Positions 45,701 to 57,004 of a stretch of 64,000 bases of DNA are shown piece by piece; positions within the stretch are counted from its first letter, which is position 1; each line of letters begins with the position of its first letter. The DNA lies in the NCBI GenBank assembly GCA_954871525.1, contig OX940864.1, forward strand, positions 6,814,001 to 6,878,000, in the 5' to 3' direction. The stretch comes from Parietaria judaica. Lineage: Eukaryota > Streptophyta > Magnoliopsida > Rosales > Urticaceae. Under the pieces are notes generated by a model. It saw only the letters and a program-made list of their open reading frames with translations. It made no database searches and had not been told where the DNA came from. Both the position numbers and the translations under genes were made by a program.

Positions 45701-47053
45701 AATCAACAGGAAGGAGTGGATTACGTCAATACTTTTTCCCCTGTGGCTAAGCTCGTTACAGTCAAACTTCTCTTTGCGATCGCAGCCTCCAACAACTGGA
45801 AATTAGCTCAATTAGATGTCAACAATGCCTTCCTCAATGGAGATCTTATGGAAGAAGTATATATGAAGCTTCCTCAAGGATACTCTCCAAAACATCTCGA
45901 CAGCATGACAGGCAGCCTTGTATGCCGCCTCAATAAGTCCATCTATGGCTTAAAACAAGCTTCTCGACAGTGGAACATGAAGTTCACATCTGTAATCATG
46001 CGCTATGGATTCAAGCAGTCCAAATCAGACTATTCCCTATTTACTCGGGGTTCTGGAAATGACTTTGTTGCCCTTCTTCTTTATGTCGATGATATCATCA
46101 TCTCGGGGCCTAACACTACTGTCATTACAAATTTGAAGCAAGATCTTCACAAGGAATTCAAACTTAAAGACCTTGGAGAAGTGAAGTACTTCCTAGGCTT
46201 GGAGATAGCAAGATCAAAACACGGGATCAACATCTCTCAGAGACAATACACTCTACAATTACTCTCTGACTTCGACTTCCTTGATAGTAAACCTGTCAAA
46301 ACTCCAATGAAAGTTAATGTGTCCTTGACCTCAAGAGATGGAGACTTACTCACAGATGCCACACCATATCGAAGGCTAGTTGGAAGACTCCTATATCTCA
46401 TTTCAACCCGACCTGATATAACCTATTATGTGCATCACTTAAGCCAGCTTTTATCTGCTCCACGAACCACACATCTCCAAGCAGCCCATCGACTTCTCAG
46501 ATATTTAAAGGGGCAACCAGGTCTTGGTCTATTTTATCCTAGTCAGTCCATTGGTTCAGGACTCAAGGCTTACTCAGATGCTGATTGGGGAGCTTTCCCA
46601 GACACACGCAAATCTATAACGGGCTTTTGTGTCTTCTACAAAGATTGCCTAGTGTCTTGGAAAGCTAAGAAGCAAACAACAGTTTTCCGATCCTCTGCTG
46701 AAGCTGAGTACCGAGCTCTTGCTTCAACAACTGCAGAATTGCTTTGGATTCAACAACTAATTGCAGACTTCAAGCTCGGTCCCTTACCTTCACCAGTAAT
46801 CTATTGTGATAATCAAGCTGCGATTCACATTGCTTCAAATTCGTCTTTCCATGAACGCACGAAGCACATCGAGATCGACTGTCACTTTGTCCGTGATTGC
46901 TTAACCAACAAGCAACTGAAGCTGCTCCCGATACGAACAACTCAGCAACTCGCAGATATTTTTACAAAGGCGCTGCCTTCTACGATCTTTCTCCATGTCA
47001 TGTCCAAGATGTCACTCCTCAACATTTTCGCGGCTCCATCTTGGGTGTATTAA
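42746..47053 (+). CDS. Intact Copia Gag-Pol polyprotein, 1435 residues
   Basis: Uninterrupted from ATG 42746 to TAA 47051-47053. In order: gag (NYPSWSRSMKIALS, typical of the plant Copia gag family); zinc knuckle CSHCKMPGHTIEKC (about 43538-43579); aspartic protease WIIDSGATKHIC (about 43860); integrase with HERLGHPSHK, CYICPLAKQ, HCDIWG, RSDNARE and ILERKH (44230-44760); reverse transcriptase with [29 protein letters not shown] and LYVDDI (45560-46150); RNase H with KAYSDADWG, AEAEYRAL and KHIEIDCHFVRD (46570-46960). All catalytic acids expected for protease, integrase, reverse transcriptase and RNase H are visible. The stop codon lies inside the 3' LTR, so coding and terminal sequences overlap by six bases. 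A self-sufficient element is plausible if transcribed. Confidence 0.96.
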   Translation: MESKIVSKDESASTVARRSPIDDPLSVYFLHHTDNPGVVLVSQILTEDNYPSWSRSMKIALSVKNKLGFIDGSVPKPISDDVQLVNSWIRNNNAVVSWILNSFSKEISSFILFEDSACNIWKDLKERYQQGNSPRIFQLRRDMANLRQGQDSVAAFFTKLKSIWEELNDFKAPCETRACIEFYNIEYAMKFLMGLNESFATVRGQILLMDPIPSINRIFALVLQEEKQRMVGSDSTSIDLHNSMAMMVKGKGVQRKQFKKDHPFCSHCKMPGHTIEKCYKIHRFPPRYGNRVKAQAGMLEVKKKGSDNLSGLSSAQCHQIIELLSNHISSVNKETASASTSTVKFATFDAGSYCFMKAINSKIYLRDSWIIDSGATKHICNQESKFTSLKPLINSTVTLPNKYIIQVHFYGNIRISDEITLYDVLLIPSFQFSLLSVKSITKYSKAAVTFTDDECLIQDAHKTKMIGKGRVQDELYILNDHDLNTVSVSINKVSANLWHERLGHPSHKALLPLHSTLNFNKEKNLNPCYICPLAKQNRLSFPSSHTISSNAFDLIHCDIWGLFNTPSHSGHRFFLTLVDDHTRFTWVYLMMQKSDVHTIIPRFTNMVETQFSASIKGFRSDNARELTFADYFSDKGILHQFSCVETPQQNSILERKHQHLLNVARALLFQSKVPIKFWSECILTATYLINRTPTLILNNKSPCELMYGKCFDYSHLRVFGCLGFASTLQVHRHKFDPRAWKSVFMGYPSGYKGYKMFDLHKKEFFISRDVIFHENIFPFHSENVDNVYADPFQDIVMPHSLDNEALVSQSPLLPQPPMQAGQDQPFIPTDQDSLRANLSTSSSQHPEEQRFDITSHVRRSTREAKPPAYLRDYHCNFAQQCASGSSPHNLSKVLDYTGLSPQFKAFTLMVSTEFEPQFYHQASQYSHWRDAMDEELQAMHNNNTWDVVQLPAGKRAIGCRWIYKNKFTSDGTLARRKARLVAKGYNQQEGVDYVNTFSPVAKLVTVKLLFAIAASNNWKLAQLDVNNAFLNGDLMEEVYMKLPQGYSPKHLDSMTGSLVCRLNKSIYGLKQASRQWNMKFTSVIMRYGFKQSKSDYSLFTRGSGNDFVALLLYVDDIIISGPNTTVITNLKQDLHKEFKLKDLGEVKYFLGLEIARSKHGINISQRQYTLQLLSDFDFLDSKPVKTPMKVNVSLTSRDGDLLTDATPYRRLVGRLLYLISTRPDITYYVHHLSQLLSAPRTTHLQAAHRLLRYLKGQPGLGLFYPSQSIGSGLKAYSDADWGAFPDTRKSITGFCVFYKDCLVSWKAKKQTTVFRSSAEAEYRALASTTAELLWIQQLIADFKLGPLPSPVIYCDNQAAIHIASNSSFHERTKHIEIDCHFVRDCLTNKQLKLLPIRTTQQLADIFTKALPSTIFLHVMSKMSLLNIFAAPSWVY

Positions 47054-47272
47054 AGTGTATATTGATGTCGTTTATATTCATATATCTCTGTCGTTTTATT
47101 GTAACAAGAGTCTGTCGTTTTCCTTTATTAGGATGTATTAGTTTGTAGAGTTGGTAATTCGGTGGTAATATTCCCTATATAAGCTCAGCTTATACTCATT
47201 GTCAATTAATAAAAATCTTTGAGGTATTTTCAGAATTTCCTCGTGTTCTTCGTTCCTCTCAAGAACGCAACA
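47048..47272 (+). repeat. 3' LTR of the second Copia element
   Basis: 225 bp, near-identical to the 5' LTR, followed by the target duplication CGGAT. Confidence 0.92.
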
Positions 47273-47277
47273 CGGAT

Positions 47278-48182
47278 ATCTTTTTGATACATAAGTAACC
47301 AATTTTATCGACATGTTCTTTTAACGAGAATAGTATTTAAAAATTACAGAATAATATCGAAATTTAATTTATTTTTATCAAAATAATATTTATTAAGTTT
47401 GAGAGCTACGAACATCCCCGATCTTAATGTAAAGTTAAATCATAAACATATAATATATCGTAATGAAATATGGAAGATATTAATCATATTATCATTAGAA
47501 TATACATGTCAGCGCACTTAATACAATTATTGAGTATTTATGCCGCGTATATCATAAAATCTGTGTATATAAATTTTAGATAGGTTGGGGACCGAGGGCT
47601 CAGGTAGGTGGGGCCGAATAACGTGTTGAAGGCTTGAAGCAGAATGGAATGGAGTAAGTGGGACCCATCCACAACAAGATTGCTTAGTGTGGGACCCACG
47701 ATAGGTGGGGTCCGCGGAGAGAACCAGACAGGAGGTGCGTGGATGTTCCTCCACCTGGCGACACCCAGAGACTGCCAGCAACTGTCAATACCGGTAAAAT
47801 TTGCCATGTGGCACGACACTATGGGCCACCTCTTCGAAGATGGTCCCACCTCATCCTTTGTCTGTCAGCCGCCAAAACATCTCCCCTCTTCGTTATGTCC
47901 AAAATCTAATGCTATGCGAATTTATTGAGCAAAATCTCGACGACGTCGTTTATCAATTTAATGGACAAATCCTTATGAATATATGATTTTGTAGTTTTAT
48001 TTTATATGGTTCCGTTTATTAAATTTATCCTAGTTCACAGAGATGAGGTTAACGCTTTGCGACATAATTAAGATCTAAGTCTAACGACGTCATTTAATTT
48101 ATGTTCCCATCTCGCTAGAGTAATAGGATTTATTTATATATACATACACACACGTATGTGTGGGTGTTATATATATATAAAA
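47278..48182. other. Intergenic region with a GC-richer block
   Basis: The block 47580-47940 is less AT-rich and contains repeated GTGGGACCCA/GGTCCCAC motifs; open frames there overlap on both strands and none looks like a real gene. Confidence 0.5.
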
Positions 48183-48697
48183 TGGTGGAGTTAGCCTTTT
48201 AGTTAAGCCGAAGCACTATATAATTATTATATATTTTATCGAGTTAACTTAAAATGGCATCTAAATTTCTATATTTTATTGATGTTTTTATATCTTTATA
48301 AGTGTATCAAAATCCATAATTTTAATGAGCACATATGTACGAGATCAATTTTCTTATAACATTCAATAATTCAAACGCTACGTATCGTATTCTGCAATAT
48401 ATCAAGAAAAATAACAGAGCAACAAATCTTAACTAAGCTCTTTATAATAGGTCTAAAAGAATTGAAAAAATAAAAATATATAAATAATAAGAGTATGTGT
48501 GACTGAGCAAAACAAAAAGAGATAAATATCAATATCTCATGCATAAAAACAAATGAATTGTCTTAAAAATTTCAATGTGCTACACTATAAAGTTTGTTGA
48601 CTTAAGCAACACAAATACAATATCATTTCATTAATTTTTTATTCTGATATTTGAATGTAACCATGTGCATACGCTCATGGCGTACCTAACTCCGCCT
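48183..48697. mobile_element. Possible hAT-like MITE, TGGTGGAGTTAG ends
   Basis: Left TGGTGGAGTTAGCC and the reverse complement of the right end (AGGCGGAGTTAGG) resemble the common GTGGCGGAGCTAGG ends. Interior about 500 bp, AT-rich, non-coding. No target duplication recognised. Confidence 0.45.
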
Positions 48698-49861
48698 ATT
48701 TATATATTAGCAGTTATAAAATGATTTGTACTTCCTTATAAACTCAAATAGTGTTGCTTTCTCTGCACCGTATTTTGTGAAACATGAGGTGGTTCATGGG
48801 TGTCCACGGACCAGCCCGGCTCTACCATACCATCGGCTCGGGAAAACCCAAGAGCGAGTCCCGTCTTTCGCCGGTTTGAGAATTGTTAGTTTAACTAATT
48901 CCACGAGCACATGTCACCACTACTACTTGTACTAAGATCAGTTAACGCAGTTATTTTTGTGTTTTGTCTTAATTTTTCTTTTTGTTAATTTTATATAAAT
49001 TTAGTTTAATCTACTCTATTATCAATCCTGTTTGAATATGAGACACGGGCCTACTTCTTTCATTAACTATGTTAATCTTATTTTGCTTGACCTATTTAAC
49101 TTATTACTGTGACGGATTAAATTCATTTTGAATTTATTTACTACAATATAAATTATAATAAAATAATGTTATAATTTAAAACTAATTTAAATTTTAAAAT
49201 AACATATTTTGGTCAAATTGATCAATGATTAAAAAAATATATTTGACACGTGTTCAATGTTATAAGTTATAACAAGTAAAAGCTTACATAATAAGAATAC
49301 TTTGTGCTTTAACTATATATGATTAAGTCTAATTGTATTCTTGTATTTTGTTTTCTTTTACTGGTTACTAGATTATGTTAATTATATGTGTAGACCGAGC
49401 CCGATCCATTTAAAGTCAACTAATCATAAGTTATTCCGAGCCTAATGTCTTACCTAAATTAAGACTCCTAGTTTAAACTTTAAATCACTAATTTAATTGA
49501 TTAGTATAAGTGTACAACAAGGAATTGGAAGAAGAAAATAAATAATTATTAGAGATGACTCCCATAAACACGCTTTATATCCACATGCAACCATTGATAT
49601 GAGTCGAGGATGACTAGTAGCGAAATAAAGTGATGTATTCGTTGACAATATATAATTTATATATAGATAATTCCTTTTGTAATTGTATAAACCTTATATA
49701 TATGTTTACCTTTTGAGACTATAAGGCTTTGAACTATACCTTAAAATGCACTTTATTTTCGTTTTATATGATTGTTTAATCTTAAAAAGACCAAGATTGC
49801 TTTGTATGTTGGTTTGGTATTTTCTTTTAAAGAAAATAAACCCTGTTTTGTGAAAATAGTA
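48698..49861. other. AT-rich spacer
   Basis: No gene seen. Confidence 0.5.
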
Positions 49862-49866
49862 CCAAT

Positions 49867-50581
49867 TGTTGAGGTCGAAAATCGGCCTCCGCAGTCACGG
49901 AATTACAGGGGTGAAATTCCGAGTTTAGATTACCTTAGAGCTCAGGTCTTTCCGTTAAAACTAGATCACGTTGAAGAGATGAGTGTTCTCGAGAAAACGA
50001 GTCGGGTTGTTTGTTGAGTGATTGAGCTTCCAAAAGAAATCCTTTTTATGTGTATATCGGTGATGCAAAAATGTGCGATCCCTTGTACATGGGCCTTAGC
50101 CCTCTATTTATACTTAGCTAAGATATTCAAATCAGTCCTCATAATTGGGCTGTTACAATTGCGTTTGATTCCTTCATAATGGTCATAATTGCATGGCTGT
50201 AATTATGGGCGTAATTGTCGTCGTCGATTGGCTGGAGCGTCGCTTGCGCCACGCTGATTGCCTTGATTCCTCCTTCGGTCTTCGCCTTCGTAACTAATGT
50301 CCTTGTCGATGATGATGCGCCTCGTTACTACTTTCCATGTCGTCCTTATGGTCTAGCGATGATCTTCGTCGCTGAGGCATCATGGACGGCGATCATCGCA
50401 GTACGTTTTCCTTGTTGCTCAGGACCTTCGTCGCCTTGGTCTGAGATGATCTCCTTTGACTTGGTTGAGTGGGCTTATGTGGATATTGGGCATTTGGCTA
50501 ATGAGGCCCAATTTATTGAACGACAAAGGTAGATTTCGTCGTAACGATGTAAATTGTCGTATACGAAATCGTACCTCAACA
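49867..50581 (+). mobile_element. Solo LTR with 5-bp target duplication
   Basis: Begins TGTTGAGGTCGAAAATC and ends CGTACCTCAACA, so the terminal TGTTGAGGT is an inverted repeat. It is flanked on both sides by CCAAT (49862-49866 and 50582-50586). A TATA-like CTATTTATACTTAG occurs at about 50103. No internal region is left, which indicates recombination between the two LTRs of a former element. The 81- and 105-codon frames inside are not genes. Confidence 0.92.
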
Positions 50582-50586
50582 CCAAT

Positions 50587-51500
50587 AATCAATTATAAAG
50601 ATTTAAGTTTAGATTTTGATTTCATCTAAATAAAACTATGTTAATTAAAAAGAAATTGTAGAAAGACCTATTTTTGTACAAACCTTTTTAAAAAAATAAA
50701 ACCCTGTTAATTAAAAAGAAAGTGTAGAAAGACCTATTTTTGTACAAACCTTTTAAAAAAAAATTACTCATTGTGTGTATTAGAATATTGTGTGTATTAG
50801 AATAGACTAAAATAGAAAGTTTTTAGAAAAAAATGTACAAAATGAGTATTTCACTCCTTAACCCCAAATTAAAATCATAAGAAATTGAGGATAATATTAT
50901 CATTTATTGTTTTTGGTAACAGATATATATATCTTTGAAAGAAAATAAAATAAAATAGAAGTGATACAGAAGAAAATTCCTCTGTAAATATATAGCTAGT
51001 AACTTAAAAGATAAATTTATTATTTTAAGATGTCTCCAGTATTTGAATTATTTACTCAATCAGCAATTAAATAATTGAGTTTCTCATAGATATTCTATAT
51101 ATCTATTTTCTCTCGAATGATTCCTCCAATAGACAAATCAGTATCCAGTAAGTCATTGTATTTCTAATCATATACTATAGTACCTTATTTAATAGAAAAG
51201 TATAATAATATAAATACCTTTGTGTGAATTCAAAGCAATTAATTATATTTCAACCAACCAACCTTACCAGAACATGTTCAACACAAATTAACTATCATAA
51301 ATACAAGCCCAAGAATTTCTTATATCATGCATTTTCAATATTAATATGTCTTAAAGATAAGGGTTTTATATTCACATAATACCGTCTGTACATTAGAACA
51401 GCAAGAGCGGGGAAACGAATTTATGTTACGCTGCATCACTGCGATATGCTTCAAGAGAACCGGAGCTTATAGAGGATGAGTTCTCGAGATCAATCTCCGC
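50587..51500. other. AT-rich 3' flank of ATG8
   Basis: A direct repeat of about 60 bp (AATTAAAAAGAAA to ACAAACCTTTT) occurs at about 50643-50691 and 50708-50756. No gene seen. Confidence 0.55.
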
Positions 51501-52869
<1,369 letters not shown>

Positions 52870-52875
52870 GTTCAA

Positions 52876-53179
52876 CTGCCAAAAAAAAAGAAGACAATTC
52901 AATCTACGATCTTCATCAAGTAATCCCAAATTCCACAGACGATCATCACAAACAAAAAATACCCACAAAAAAAAAACACCGTTTCGTTGCTAAAAAAGCG
53001 AAGAAGTCAAAGAACTTGGCTCAACAGAATCGTTGTCAAGCGAAGAAAGAGAACCCCTTTTGATGATCAAAGACAATTCTTATGAAAGATAACTACTATT
53101 GACTTCCTTTTCTTCCCAGGGAAGTAATCTAATCTAAGCGTGAAAAAGTCAGAGAGAGAGAGAGAGAGAGAGGACTTAC
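52876..53179 (-). other. 5' UTR intron of ATG8 with CT-repeat
   Basis: A donor CAT|GTAAGT at 53179 and an acceptor GGCAG at 52876 enclose about 304 bp directly before the start codon. A CT/GA microsatellite (53150-53173) lies just inside the donor. Leader introns are frequent in plant ATG8 genes and may raise expression. Confidence 0.7.
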
Positions 53180-53279
53180 ATGGAAGATTGGAGAGAAGGA
53201 GAAGAAGACTGAGAAAGAAGAGAGAGCTTTCTTCTCAGTTGTTTTTTGGTATTTTGATTGATTTTGAGAAGAGAGAAAT

Positions 53280-54303
53280 TAATACGTATATTTATCCAAT
53301 TAATTAATTGTTTCTGCCGAAATGCCAGCTTTATTCTATTCTACTTTATTTTTTTATTGGGTTTGTTTCTCTCCTCACTCCGGTTCGCCTCGGGCCTTTC
53401 GAGGGCTTTTGAACCCGACTATAACCAATTTTGTTAGTGAAAAACGAACGTTTAAGCTAACTAGCTTTTTTAAACGTTTAAAATTGTCAAAATAGGCACC
53501 GTTAAGTTAATATTGTGCCATAGATTTTAAAACACATCGATATAAAATGACTTATCTACCCGTATTATTAATAATAGTTAATATTAAAATTTGAATTAAT
53601 AAATTTATTTTAATAATTAATAATTAATACGAATTTATTTTAAATTTTATAAAAACTAATAAAATAATAAACTAGGAAACAAATATTTGAATTCCATTTT
53701 TATTTTTTTTAAATCAAATTTCAAATTTAAATATAAAAACGTTTTTCAGTTTTTAAAATAAAAATTCAAATTTCTTAACAAACATTAATTCGAATTAACC
53801 ATATTAATCATTTAAAACAATTTGAATTAAAAAAACATTAACCAAATTAACAATTCGATTAGACATACATTTACACGAATAAATACGAATAAACCAATTA
53901 ACATATACTTTCAATTCGAATTAACATATATTTACGCGAATAAACCAATGAACTTACATTTACAATTCGAATTAACATACATTTACAATTCGAATAAACA
54001 CGAATAAACATAAATTACACGACAAAACAAGAGAAAAAACTCGTCATCAAACCAACACTGCCGCCCACGCCTTTTGACCCGTCGTCGCCACGCTCCGGCC
54101 CAATTCTCCGTTCCGAGACTCCGATCTTTTTCTAGGTGACTGACTATGGTGAGAGCAAACAAATCTCAACAAGCCACAGCTCACACTCTGCCAGCATAGA
54201 AAAGAGATGGAGTTCCTCTCAGGCGTTTGTTGAGACAGACAAGCATGGTGGCGAGTTCATATCTCCATTGTTAACTACAGTCTCCTCATTCTTTGAGCTC
54301 CAA
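53280..54303. other. AT-rich spacer between ATG8 and the KLCR pseudogene
   Basis: Contains repeated CGAATTAACATA/ACGAATAAAC motifs at about 53850-54010. No gene seen. Confidence 0.5.
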
Positions 54304-55000
54304 ATGCCGGGAATAGTGTCCCTCAAAAACCCTCCCCACGCGCCACCGCTTCGGATCTCCGTCTCGGAGCTCCAATCGCCCTCTCATCCCTAGAGATCTG
54401 ACCCGCCCTTGCCCACAACGCCGTCGCTGGCTACCAAGAAGCTTCCCTCGCCCTCCAATTCCCGATCCAAGCCCTCGCCCGACCGCCACTCCAATAAACC
54501 GCACCCAGACAGCCCTTCAAACCCTAACCCTAGCCAGATCCTGTAGGAGGCGTCGCTGAACAACCCTGATCTCGGTTCATTCCTGCTGAAGCTCGCTCGA
54601 GACACCATCGCCTCCAGTGAGAGGCCAATCAAGGCGCTGGACTTCGCGCTGCGTGGATCCAAGTCGTTCGAGCGGTGCACAGCTGAGGGCGAGCCCAGCC
54701 TCGACCTGGCGATGAACCTTCATGTCCTGGCGACGATCTACTGCAACCTCGGGCGGTTCGAAGAGGCTGTGTCGGTGCTGGAGCGCGCGATCTCTGTCCA
54801 GAAGATTGCTCGAGTCTCTGACCATGCTCTAGAGTTTAGCGGCGTTCTCCGGCCATATGCAGCTTGGCGACACGTTCTCAATGCTTGGCCAGGTAGATCG
54901 GTCCATTGCCTGCTACGAGGATGGCCTGAAGATCCAGATCGAGGCACTCGGCGAGACCGATCCCCGCGTCGGAGAGACTTGCAGGTCTGCCCATTTGTTT
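54304..55000 (+). pseudogene. Kinesin-light-chain-related (KLCR/CMU) pseudogene, first exon only
   Basis: The frame from ATG 54304 (MPGIVSLKNPPHAPPLRI) is the proline-rich N-terminus of plant KLCR proteins. It continues past two in-frame stops (TAG 54391 and TAG 54544) into LNNPDLGSFLLKLARDTIAS, SLDLAMNLHVLATIYCNLGR and FEEAVSVLERAI, the first TPR units. A small insertion of about 7 bp near 54831-54838 shifts the frame, and the next part, MQLGDTFSMLGQVDRSIACY to GETDPRVGETCR, reads in another frame. Similarity ends at the position where an intron is expected. Intact KLCR proteins tie cellulose synthase tracks or microtubules at the cortex. Here only a broken first exon remains. Confidence 0.85.
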
Positions 55001-56588
55001 AGAGGAGGGAGAAAAAAAGATCGATCAGAGAGAGAGAAGAGACTATTTTTGGTATACCATTTCAAATTTGGTACAAAATTATCTCTAAAACCATGCACAA
55101 TTAATAACAAATTAAAAATTAATTAATTTAAAAATAAAAAACAAATTTTAATAGGTGGAGGGGCAATTTCGGTATGAAGAAATTAGTTTTCAATGCCACA
55201 TCATCATCTTAATTGGGTATTTTATTAATTAAAACCACACGTTTGATAAATGTAAATTTAAATAATTAAGGACGGTTATCTACTATAATTTTCAATATAG
55301 TTATATAATAAGACCAATATATTGTGAATTTGTGATAGAGGGGATGTAGTCTTCTTAAAATTCTTTAAAGCTTTTAAAATTTATTATCTAATTTTTTTTT
55401 TAATTTTTATTCTAATTTTTACTTAGCTTTTCAAATTTTGAACCTTGAATCCGTCATTATGAACAATGAACGTGTGCTATATTAATGGTAATACCGAGAT
55501 CGTTTAATATAACTGAAAAAAAAATGGAAAATATGCATTGAATTTATTAAGCTATTATTTCACAAATATTTAAAAAATATAAAGATTTTTAGTTTATAAT
55601 AGGCGTGTCATTTGAAGTATTTAAAAAAATATATATAGGATTGTATTGTTACTACTAAATAAAATGATCATATGAATTGTATACAACAGTATTATCCGCT
55701 TTATTAGATAAAAATAAAATACGTGCATTGAACGTATCCGGATATAGAGAGAAGATTAGTTGCGTTAATAATAAGAGCATTTATTATTCTTGAGTTTATT
55801 TTACAAAGTCATCTGCTATTTTCTTTTGCATTTATTTATTTTATTCATTGCGGTGACGGTGATCGCCCTCTCGCCCCTGCCTTCTGGCTTACGTGTTCTC
55901 TCGCTAATCCACTTGGTCATTGACGATTTTACCCTCGAAACTCCATGGTATAGGTAATTTTTTTTTTTTTTAAGGAAACACGAACCTCGTAATTAAGCCC
56001 TTCGAGTTCTAAAAAGATGTGGTTCGGGAAAGAAAAGTACTCCGCGTCACGTTATCATTAGCAATAGCTAAACGAGCATCCGGAACAAGCGGGACTCTCT
56101 GATTACACAACCTGAATCATTCAAAAGTATATATTCAAGGTTAGGCGAAAAAGACTCTAACCCAATACAAAAATTTCTTGACTTAATTGCTAATTTAGCT
56201 CCCCAAAATACTAAATATTTGGTAAGGTGTAGTTGCGTATTTCTAATATTATTTTTGTCGGCAAGATATCTAATGTTTAGCGTAATGTAACCAACGTATT
56301 TTCAATGTTTATTTTCATCGACATATTCTTAAAATTTATTTCTCATTCTTAAATTGATTAAAAAATATCCTCGTCATCTCTCCACTGATACTATCGACCA
56401 ACGTTACAATGCACTATCGCATTACTAGATATATTCAGTGTAAGAACATATGCACTATTGGCCAAGTTTACATATGTAAATGGGGCACTCATTTGAGTCT
56501 CATGGGTTTGAAACATGACCTCTTGAATAGATGTGTAGTGGAGTTACCAGTAGCCAAAATTGCCAAAAATTACTTTCTCTTTATGCTA
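55001..56588. other. AT-rich spacer
   Basis: No gene or defined element recognised. Confidence 0.5.
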
Positions 56589-56742
56589 AACCCTTCAAAA
56601 ACTCCTCATTTGGTTCGATCTTGCGAAAATTGAACTGACTATCTTCGCATATATCGGTCTCTGTCGATAAAACCCTTCAAAAACTCCTTCTTTGGTTCGA
56701 TTTCTAAAAGACTATCGTCGCATATATCGGTCTCTGTCGACA
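56589..56742 (+). repeat. Two-copy tandem repeat of ~75-80 bp
   Basis: AAACCCTTCAAAAACTCC, TTTGGTTCGAT and CGCATATATCGGTCTCTGTC occur in the same order in two adjacent copies, about 56589-56668 and 56669-56742, with a small deletion in the second. Confidence 0.8.
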
Positions 56743-56898
56743 ATTGTCTTCATTATATAGTTGCCAACGTAGGGTTTAACGTACCCCCAATTAACATCAC
56801 TGAAAATGTTGTGAATTTAAATTTGAATGTTTGATTTAGGCATTTTTATGTGGAACACGCTTTTCGTCGATAAATCTTCGGTTGTCGTTGGCAAACGT

Positions 56899-56900
<2 letters not shown>

Positions 56901-56946
<46 letters not shown>
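56901..56946. repeat. TA microsatellite
   Basis: Uninterrupted AT dinucleotide run next to the hAT insertion. Confidence 0.95.
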
Positions 56947-56951
<5 letters not shown>

Positions 56952-57004
56952 TCAATAAACAACCATAATTGATCTATAAATCTCTATAAAAATCAGTTTC
57001 CATG

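Larger units (their letters stand above)
42395..47272 (+). mobile_element. Ty1/Copia LTR retrotransposon with intact polyprotein
   Basis: Short LTRs (42395-42620 and 47048-47272, about 225 bp) differ by four substitutions and one indel. They are flanked by the 5-bp duplication CGGAT (42390-42394 and 47273-47277). The primer-binding site TGGTATCAGAGC follows the 5' LTR directly. The LTRs end GCAACA but begin TATTAAAG rather than TG by this border choice. No strong polypurine tract precedes the 3' LTR. The single complete ORF makes it a candidate autonomous element. Confidence 0.95.

Noticed and set aside
47644..47928. 94-codon frame in the GC-richer block
   Set aside because: Overlapping frames on both strands, no domain, no splice context.
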